Position numbers and translations under genes: made by a program
Notes under the pieces: model-generated
What the model saw: only the letters and a program-made list of their open reading frames with translations
Database searches by the model: none
Told to the model about the DNA's origin: nothing
Part shown: positions 58,336 to 64,000 of the stretch, one piece after another
Numbering within the stretch: the first letter of the stretch is position 1
How the letters are laid out: the number at the start of each line of letters is the position of its first letter
Source of the DNA: Solidesulfovibrio aerotolerans
GTDB taxonomy: Bacteria > Desulfobacterota > Desulfovibrionia > Desulfovibrionales > Desulfovibrionaceae
Length of the DNA stretch: 64,000 bases
Assembly: GCF_009856865.1 (NCBI RefSeq)
Contig: NZ_WVUD01000015.1
Span: forward strand, 23,535 to 87,534
Direction: 5' to 3'

Positions 58336-60162
58336 ATGGAAACTTGGAACGTGAAAGTTTTTTTTATACGCTATAAGTCGTCTTCAACGATCTTTGCCTT
58401 TTTTCTCCTCCTCTGTAGCGGACTGCTGGCCGTTTCCCTCGATAAAATACAAAATGGCACGCCTCTTATAACAGAAATTGATTCCAGTAGTTATGCCACG
58501 TGTTCAGCCCTCCCTTGCGACCACCTGCTTGCGAAAATAAACAGTGCCAAACATCGCGATATCCGCCTTGATATATACCAGCCCTACGGAGCGGCCGTTC
58601 AGATCAAATGGAACGTGCAGCAGCTGGGCTTAAGCATTTTTGACGCCTATCCGACGCCTGAAAATACGCAGCTCACACGCGTATCGTATCTCTTTAAGTC
58701 TCTAGGCGGCAGCGGAGATGTGGAAATCGTCCTGCGCATGCTCAACAGCCATCCATTTTCTTATAGCAAAGCCGTCGTTTTTGCTGAGTCGCCTCTCGCC
58801 GTCTTTTCAGAGTACATGAAGGTCGCGCTTCCTGTCTTGCTTATATCGCTTCTTGCGCTTTTTTTTGTTCCCCATAAGGCCACTCCTTTTGTGGTCGTAT
58901 TTTTTTTAATGTATTGTTGTTATGTAGTCTTTGCGCCTTCACCAAAATCCGGCCAAATGGGCGATAATCGGTTTTATCTTCCTGCCGCTTATGAACTGGT
59001 CCGTCATGGCCATTTGTCTCTGAATAATTATACGGGCAAAGATAGCACCCATCCTTTCACAATACTTCAAAAAAACAAAGATGACGACTTCTTGAATTAT
59101 TATCCGGCCGCTGTTTCCATCGTCATTGCCCCCCTGGTCGCCTGGTCAGAAACCTGGCTTCCACCGGAAGAACGACTGGCCGACGCGCTCGCAAAAATCA
59201 TTGCCGCCGCCAGCGTTGCGGTCTTTTTTCTTCTCTGCAGGCGCATTGGCTGCACCGCAGGCGGGAGTGCGCTTCTTTGCGGCGCGTTTGCCTTTGCCAC
59301 CAGCCAATTTTCTATTCATGCCGGTGGATTGTATTCGCATACCATCACCACCTTTTTTGCCCTGGTTGCGCTCTGGATCCTGACGCTTCCCTCTTTGACG
59401 GCAATGCAGGCACTTTTGCTCGCTTTGCTCTCCGTTGTGGGAATGGCTTGCCGTCACGATTTTGCCTTCATCATTTTGGGCTGCTCCATCACGCTGCTGC
59501 TGCGTTCCAGGCACCTCCTGTTTCTGTATCTTGGAGCAATGGGTGCATTGCTTGTTCCGACGATCTATGGAGCCAACCTTCTCTACGGCCAATGGATACC
59601 GCCCTACATGCTCCACCATGGCCCACGAAATATCAGTGTTGCAAATCTCAAAGCTTTTGCCGGACTCCTGATCAGTCCCAATAGGGGACTCTTCATTTAC
59701 AGTCCAATTCTCGCATTCGGGTATATTCGCGCCATCCTTGCCATTGCCAAACCTCGAAAGAGCACGCCCCTTGAACTCGGATTGGCCGCAACGACGCTTT
59801 CCTTTCTGGTGCTTCTTACCAGCTTTTCAATGTGGTGGGGGGGATGGTCCTATGGACCCCGTCTTTTCTGCAGTATCCTGGGCCCGCTCATGGTCCTTAC
59901 CGCGATGCAGCTAAAAGACCTGGTCGAACGCCCTCGCGGGCGGGCGCTTATGGTGGCTCTCCTGACGCTTGTGCTGGTTTGGGGAGCCTTTGTTCATACC
60001 AAAGGGGCCTTGATTGGCGACGGATGGAACGGGTCGCCCAACAACATAGACCAGCACCCGGAACGCCTATGGGATGTCACTGATCTCCAGATATTCCGTG
60101 ATATTAAGTGGTTGCCGATCCTGTTTAGGGAACGAATCTTAGACTTTATGCCAAGCTCCTAG
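58336..60162 (+). CDS. Polytopic membrane protein, GT-C glycosyltransferase-like
   Basis: The 608-residue protein has an N-terminal membrane segment, an exoplasmic region of about 110 residues and then about ten membrane segments. GDNRFYLPAAYELVRHGHLSLNNY followed by NYYPAAVSIVIAPL resembles the first loop of GT-C (PMT/ArnT-like) glycosyltransferases, which use lipid-linked sugars. The N-terminal third is noticeably more AT-rich than its neighbours, a hint of transfer. The start is chosen at ATG 58336; no ribosome site is clear. Confidence 0.65.
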   Translation: METWNVKVFFIRYKSSSTIFAFFLLLCSGLLAVSLDKIQNGTPLITEIDSSSYATCSALPCDHLLAKINSAKHRDIRLDIYQPYGAAVQIKWNVQQLGLSIFDAYPTPENTQLTRVSYLFKSLGGSGDVEIVLRMLNSHPFSYSKAVVFAESPLAVFSEYMKVALPVLLISLLALFFVPHKATPFVVVFFLMYCCYVVFAPSPKSGQMGDNRFYLPAAYELVRHGHLSLNNYTGKDSTHPFTILQKNKDDDFLNYYPAAVSIVIAPLVAWSETWLPPEERLADALAKIIAAASVAVFFLLCRRIGCTAGGSALLCGAFAFATSQFSIHAGGLYSHTITTFFALVALWILTLPSLTAMQALLLALLSVVGMACRHDFAFIILGCSITLLLRSRHLLFLYLGAMGALLVPTIYGANLLYGQWIPPYMLHHGPRNISVANLKAFAGLLISPNRGLFIYSPILAFGYIRAILAIAKPRKSTPLELGLAATTLSFLVLLTSFSMWWGGWSYGPRLFCSILGPLMVLTAMQLKDLVERPRGRALMVALLTLVLVWGAFVHTKGALIGDGWNGSPNNIDQHPERLWDVTDLQIFRDIKWLPILFRERILDFMPSS

Positions 60163-60308
60163 CCGCTGCGGGAAAAGTGAAAGAGTGGCTGCTCCATCCC
60201 GCGGACACGATGCGACTGTTCCTTCTGCCGCCCTGCAGCCCGGAGTTGCATCCCGACGCACTCATGAACCAAGACATCAAGCGAACATCTTTCGCAAAGG
60301 AGTGCCTT

Positions 60309-61592
60309 GTGTCCGACAATCCTCTGGCCACAGCCGTTGGCAAGGCCCAGTGGCGTTTGCTGCCGTTTTTGATTCTCCTTTATATCGTGGCCTATCTTGA
60401 CCGCATCAACGTCAGTTTTGCGGCGCTTGGCATGAACCAGGAACTGGGCCTGTCCCAGACCGCCTACGGATTCGGGGCCGGCATCTTTTTTGTGGGCTAT
60501 GTCCTGTTTGAGGTGCCCAGCAACCTGATTCTGGCCAAGGTCGGGCCGCGCCTGTGGATCGCGCGCATCATGCTCAGCTGGGGCGTGGCCACCGTGGCGC
60601 TGGCCCTGGCCAGCGGGCCGGCCAGTTTCGCTGGCCTGCGGTTTCTCCTGGGGGTGGCCGAGGCCGGGTTTTTCCCGGGTATCATCCTCTATCTCACCTA
60701 TTGGTTTCCCCTGGCCTATCGGGCCAGGACCGTGGCCCTTTTCATGACGGCCACACCGCTCGCCGGCCTGCTCGGCAGCCCGGTGTCCGGCTGGATCATG
60801 ACCCTGCACGAGGTGCTGGGGCTTTCGGGCTGGCAATGGCTTTTTATTCTGGAAGGGATTCCCGCCGTGGTCCTTGGGCTGGTGGTTTATTGGCGGCTGC
60901 CCAACGGGCCGGCCGAGGCGGCCTGGCTTACGCCCGAAGAGAAGCAGGCCCTGGCCGAGGCCCTGGATGCGGAGAAAAACGCCATCGCCAGCCGGCATCT
61001 GTCCGGTTTGCGCCAGGGGTTGGTAAGCCCGGCCGTGTGGCTTGGCGGCTTTGTCTATTTCTGCATGGTGGTGGCCATGTACGGGCTGGTGATGTGGCTG
61101 CCCCAGGTCATTGCCGGGGTCATCGGAGCGGGCGAGGGGGGCGCGGCGGCCGGGACCATGCAGGTCAGCCTGCTGGTGATGATCGCCTACGCCTTTGCCA
61201 TGGCGGGCATGGTGCTGATCGGGACCAGTTCCGACCGGCGTGGTGAGCGGCGCTGGCATATCCTGGGGTCGCTTGGGCTGTGTCTGCTGGGCATGCTGGT
61301 TCTGGCTTCCGGGGCCGGCGTGGTCTGGGTGGTGGCCGGGGCGTCGCTGGCGGCCATGGGTATCTGGGGGATGATCGCCCCGTTTTGGGGCATGGCCACG
61401 GCGGTGCTGACCGGTCAGGCGGCGGCGGCCGGCATTGCCCTCATTAATTCCCTGGGCAACCTGGGCGGTTTTGCCGGCCCGTATGTGATGGGGTTCGTCA
61501 AGGCCCAGACGGGCGATTTTACGGGGGCCTTTTTATGTATCGCCGTGCTTATGGTCCTGGCCGCCGTGCCGGTCTATCTGGCCCGGGAATAA
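60309..61592 (+). CDS. MFS transporter, anion:cation symporter type
   Basis: The 427-residue protein has twelve membrane segments. The opening AYLDRINVSFAALGMNQELGLSQTAYGFGAGIFFVGYVLFEVPSNL is typical of the ACS family (tartrate, galactonate, phthalate and similar organic anions). GTG at 60309 has AAGGAG six bases upstream; an in-frame ATG at 60264 lacks such a site. The substrate may be an organic acid, possibly related to the UbiD region, but that is inference. Confidence 0.9.
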   Translation: MSDNPLATAVGKAQWRLLPFLILLYIVAYLDRINVSFAALGMNQELGLSQTAYGFGAGIFFVGYVLFEVPSNLILAKVGPRLWIARIMLSWGVATVALALASGPASFAGLRFLLGVAEAGFFPGIILYLTYWFPLAYRARTVALFMTATPLAGLLGSPVSGWIMTLHEVLGLSGWQWLFILEGIPAVVLGLVVYWRLPNGPAEAAWLTPEEKQALAEALDAEKNAIASRHLSGLRQGLVSPAVWLGGFVYFCMVVAMYGLVMWLPQVIAGVIGAGEGGAAAGTMQVSLLVMIAYAFAMAGMVLIGTSSDRRGERRWHILGSLGLCLLGMLVLASGAGVVWVVAGASLAAMGIWGMIAPFWGMATAVLTGQAAAAGIALINSLGNLGGFAGPYVMGFVKAQTGDFTGAFLCIAVLMVLAAVPVYLARE

Positions 61593-61685
61593 GAGGAACC
61601 GACGTTGCCTTTTTGCAGCGCTCTGGTACTTTGGCAAGGCGGTAAAAGGCCGTTCCCCGTGACCCCAACCAACAAGGAGCCACCC

Positions 61686-62102
61686 ATGCGTCTGCGTCCC
61701 ACCCTTTTCTCCCTGGCCGTCCTGATTCTGGGTCTCGCCGCCACAGCCATGGCCCAGGACGAAGGCATTCCCAAACTGACCGGTACCTGGGAAGCTACCG
61801 GCTATCACATGCATGACCAGAAAAACGGCTTCAGCCACGCCAACGAGAAAGCCACCATGGTTATTGCAGAACAACAGGACCGGGTTTTTCACGGCGACGT
61901 GCGTTGGAGTGGCAAGTTCACCGGCAAGGACACCTTCTCCGGTGTCATCGACAAGAACAACGCGGACTTCTACCTCGCCGGCCATAGCGACGGCCTGCGT
62001 CTGGGCCGGCTCGAAGGGCCGGACAAGCTGGTGTTTTACTTCCTCGCGCCCGGTGGCACCAATCCCCGGGCCGGCTACGTGGAATACCGCCGGGTCAAGT
62101 AG
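61686..62102 (+). CDS. Small exported protein of unknown function
   Basis: The 138-residue product has a signal peptide (MRLRPTLFSLAVLILGLAATAMAQ). The mature beta-rich domain of about 115 residues has LTGTWEATGYHMHDQKNGF, HGDVRWSGKFTGKDTFSGVI and FYLAGHSDGLRLGRLEGPD. The repeated G-x-W/G-x-F pattern looks like a small beta barrel. AAGGAG precedes the ATG. No family was assigned. Confidence 0.78.
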   Translation: MRLRPTLFSLAVLILGLAATAMAQDEGIPKLTGTWEATGYHMHDQKNGFSHANEKATMVIAEQQDRVFHGDVRWSGKFTGKDTFSGVIDKNNADFYLAGHSDGLRLGRLEGPDKLVFYFLAPGGTNPRAGYVEYRRVK

Positions 62103-62291
62103 TCCCGCTTCTGGCGGCACCGCCCAGGTGCGGCAGGAGCGCGCTGGCTGTTTGTGTCTCAAAATGAAGGCGTGGGCCTCCCGCAGGGGTGCGGCGGGCC
62201 GCCAGTCGCGCAGGGGTGTGGCACCGGGAGGAGCCGCGCCAGGGCAGGTCGTGGCTTGGGCTGGGCAAACGGCCCCAAAGGCCGGCCTTGC

Positions 62292-62321
62292 GGCTGGCGG
62301 CAACCATCACTGCCGCCAGCC
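62292..62321. terminator. Hairpin between convergent genes
   Basis: GGCTGGCGGCA and TGCCGCCAGCC pair perfectly around eight bases; there is no T-run, so termination is plausible but not certain. Confidence 0.5.
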
Positions 62322-62323
62322 GG

Positions 62324-63277
62324 TCAGCCGAGCAGGGCATAGGCCACCAGCACGGCCACGAGACTGGCCGCCCGAAAGGCCTGGTTGTGCACGATCAGCC
62401 GTACCGCCACGGCCGGCTTGAAAATGCCGGCGTAGTAGGGGAACTGGTGGCGAAAGGCCCGCATGGGCGTGGACAGGATGTTGCCCACCAAAAGCGCCAG
62501 CACCACCTCCCGTCCGTCCAGACTCCCGGCCCCGAGCATGGCCCCGGCCGCCGCCAGGCCGGCCGAGGTCTCGGCCGCCACCTGGAACATGACGATGCTG
62601 ACCGCCTGGGGCGTCATCCAGGCCAGAAAGCTCAAGTGGCTGGCCAGCCAGCCTTCCATGGCGGCAAACGCGCCCCAGACGGTCAGGTAATGAAAGCCGA
62701 TGTAGATGGGCACGGTGAAATAGAGCATGGACCGCAGCCGGCGTACAAAGCGTTTCCAGGCCTTGCGCAGGGCCTTTTGCCAGGAGAACGTGTCCTCGGT
62801 GAGGTGGCAGACCACGCAACCCTCCGGCAGGGGCGGCAGGGCGATGCTGCCGTAGACCAGGATGGCGGCGCTGCGGGCGATGGCGGCAAAAAGCGTCAGG
62901 CCCACGTAGGTGGCGGCGGTTTTGGGGCCGAGAAAGGGTACGGTGATGATGAACATTTGCGGCAGATGCAGGAAATAGGTGGGCAGGCTGTTAAACAGGT
63001 TGGCCAGGATGAGTTCGCGGTCGGTGAGCCGTCCCTGGCCGTAGGCTTCGGCCAGCAGCGAGTTGGCGGCCGCGCCGGAGAAAAAGGCCATGGAGAAGCT
63101 GGCCCCGATGACGTCCTTGAGGTGGCCGATACGGATGATGGGGGCGGCCAGGCGGGCCAGAAAGCGGGTCCAGTTGAGGGCTTCGATGACATTGGCCACC
63201 AGCAGGGCCAGGGCCAGGGAGGCGAGCAGACGCAGCAGCGGCCAGCCGAGGGCGTGCCAGAGATGAGCGATATCCAT
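62324..63277 (-). CDS. Nucleoside-recognition (Gate) domain membrane protein
   Basis: The 317-residue protein has about eight membrane segments. Repeated motifs such as SFSMAFFSGAAANSLLAEAY and VGNILSTPMRAFRHQFPYYAGIF are typical of Gate-domain proteins related to SpmA/SpmB and nucleoside transporters. A central cytoplasmic or periplasmic loop contains CVVCHL. Substrate unknown. It is common in sulfate reducers as a lone gene. Confidence 0.85.
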   Translation of the reverse strand: MDIAHLWHALGWPLLRLLASLALALLVANVIEALNWTRFLARLAAPIIRIGHLKDVIGASFSMAFFSGAAANSLLAEAYGQGRLTDRELILANLFNSLPTYFLHLPQMFIITVPFLGPKTAATYVGLTLFAAIARSAAILVYGSIALPPLPEGCVVCHLTEDTFSWQKALRKAWKRFVRRLRSMLYFTVPIYIGFHYLTVWGAFAAMEGWLASHLSFLAWMTPQAVSIVMFQVAAETSAGLAAAGAMLGAGSLDGREVVLALLVGNILSTPMRAFRHQFPYYAGIFKPAVAVRLIVHNQAFRAASLVAVLVAYALLG

Positions 63278-63368
63278 GAGGCGTGGGGTATAGTCGGGAG
63301 GCAGTGCTTTGGGAAGCCCCGGAAGGGGGAGGGATAGGCGTATTTTTCTGTCTCCCGAAAAAAGGTGC

Positions 63369-63397
63369 TTGACAGATTCGGCTAACGGGAATAGTGA
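63369..63397 (+). promoter_or_regulatory. Promoter of the tRNA-Lys/tRNA-Glu pair
   Basis: TTGACA, 17 bases, TAGTGA; the tRNA begins 15 bases further on. Confidence 0.55.
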
Positions 63398-63411
63398 CTT
63401 TTCTCCCGTGT

Positions 63412-63487
63412 GGGCCGTTAACTCAGTCGGTAGAGTATCTGCCTTTTAAGCAGAGAGTCGCTGGTTCGAGCCCAGCACGGCCCACCA
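63412..63487 (+). tRNA. tRNA-Lys(TTT)
   Basis: Acceptor GGGCCGT/ACGGCCC, anticodon stem TCTGC/GCAGA with loop CTTTTAA, T-arm with GGTTCGAGCCC and an encoded CCA. Confidence 0.95.
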
Positions 63488-63498
63488 TTTTCCGCTTC

Positions 63499-63574
63499 GT
63501 CCCCATCGTCTAGTGGCCTAGGACGGCGGCCTCTCACGCCGCTAACAGGGGTTCAAATCCCCTTGGGGACGCCA
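63499..63574 (+). tRNA. tRNA-Glu(CTC)
   Basis: Acceptor GTCCCC/GGGGAC, anticodon stem GCGGC/GCCGC with loop CTCTCAC, T-arm with GGTTCAAATCC and an encoded CCA. It lies 11 bases after tRNA-Lys. An integrase gene starts its 3' end 56 bases downstream, so this tRNA is the likely attachment site of a second element. Confidence 0.95.
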
Positions 63575-63629
63575 AACGATTCTAAGAGGTTAGAGTAAAA
63601 TCGCCCTCGTTGTACGTATCCTGGTACCC

Positions 63630-64000
63630 CTAGCTGGTACCCCGCAAGCCTCCGGAGTTGATACCTCCGGGGGCTTCGTTTTTGGTGAATGGGATCACCC
63701 GGGCTGTCCCCCGATTCTCGAAGACCTCCATAGCGTCGCGTAGCCGGTCTGGATCAAGCCCCAGTCGCTTGAGGTACTTCTCCGTCGTGGTCGCGTTCTC
63801 GTGCCGCAGGATGGCCTGGATCGTGGCCAGAGGGTACCCCGCCTGGTACAAGATCGTCGCAGACAAGTGCCGGATGGCATGGAAGCCAAACGGTTTGACC
63901 CCCGCTTTGTCGCACAACTTTTTCATGAAGTGCTGCCGGTGCTTGAACGGCTCCCCCTCCCACTGGTTTGTGAACGGGGTGCGGTCAAGGACCGTGAAGA
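63630..64000 (-). CDS. Phage-type tyrosine recombinase, C-terminal part, runs off window
   Basis: The frame is open from the right edge to a TAG at 63630 (123 codons visible). The product contains FHAIRHLSATILYQAG (H and R of the HxxR box; AIRH replaces the usual DLRH), LRHENATTTEKYL with the catalytic His and the Tyr nucleophile, and a Ser/Gly tail. A translated stretch upstream of the internal Met (FKHRQHFMKKLCDKAGV) continues the same domain, so the internal ATG is not the start. It points toward tRNA-Glu, the usual orientation of an integrase at its own attachment site. Confidence 0.92.
   Translation of the reverse strand, partial: FTVLDRTPFTNQWEGEPFKHRQHFMKKLCDKAGVKPFGFHAIRHLSATILYQAGYPLATIQAILRHENATTTEKYLKRLGLDPDRLRDAMEVFENRGTARVIPFTKNEAPGGINSGGLRGTS

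Noticed and set aside
1..64000. CRISPR array
   Set aside because: No regularly spaced direct repeats with unique spacers were seen and no cas-like gene is present.

Overview
The window looks like chromosomal DNA of a high-GC sulfate-reducing deltaproteobacterium of the Desulfovibrionaceae. This is inferred from the thrS-infC-rpmI-rplT-pheS-pheT order, a type III glutamine synthetase, a Desulfovibrio-type flagellin N-terminus, many sigma-54 and two-component proteins and several UbiD decarboxylases. No database search was possible. Two compositional worlds meet at a tRNA-Val(GAC) gene at 18085-18159.

Bases 1-18084 are AT-rich accessory DNA. About 205-245 bp, comprising the tRNA-Val promoter and the 5' half of the tRNA, occur twice: at 363-606 and at 17878-18121. 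The repeat ends in the anticodon loop, so 607-18121 reads as an integrated element that rebuilt the tRNA by supplying a new promoter and 5' half. The element carries two tyrosine recombinases, a small regulator, a ColE2-type plasmid Rep protein under a long dyad, a radical SAM enzyme next to a TGT/DpdA-like protein, several small unknown genes, a flagellin with an inserted LamG domain, a MucR-type zinc-finger regulator and an orphan lipoprotein-secretin pair. Between them lie unusual GC-rich non-coding patches that share a motif. Left of it is the start of a NIT-domain chemotaxis receptor, also AT-rich.

Bases 18200-27158 hold the translation operon: thrS, infC (probable ATA start), rpmI, rplT, pheS and pheT, with a MntA/HepT (MNT-HEPN) toxin-antitoxin pair lodged between pheS and pheT. 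A hydrolase and a MerR regulator follow. Bases 27159-34573 carry glutamine synthetase III, a DUF4153-type membrane protein with its response regulator and histidine kinase, and an RRM RNA-binding protein.

Bases 35224-44178 form a signalling block. A sigma-54 activator is divergent from a TSUP transporter and about eight co-directional genes: a membrane partner, a degenerate activator-like AAA+ protein, a NifX-like protein, a kinase, two receivers, a ChpT-like phosphotransfer candidate and a receiver-kinase fusion. Three copies of a 16-bp palindrome, spaced in whole helical turns, lie between the activator and the transporter. Bases 44546-50164 hold a secreted beta-helix protein, a small exported protein and a four-gene PspA/DUF2491 envelope cluster.

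Bases 50353-58098 are an aromatic-acid decarboxylation region: three UbiD paralogues, UbiX, a YhbP-like flavoprotein and a TetR regulator. Near-identical palindromic operators precede two of the ubiD genes. The remainder holds a glycosyltransferase-like membrane protein, an MFS transporter, a small exported protein, a nucleoside-recognition membrane protein, tRNA-Lys and tRNA-Glu, and the end of another integrase that marks a second island at the right edge.
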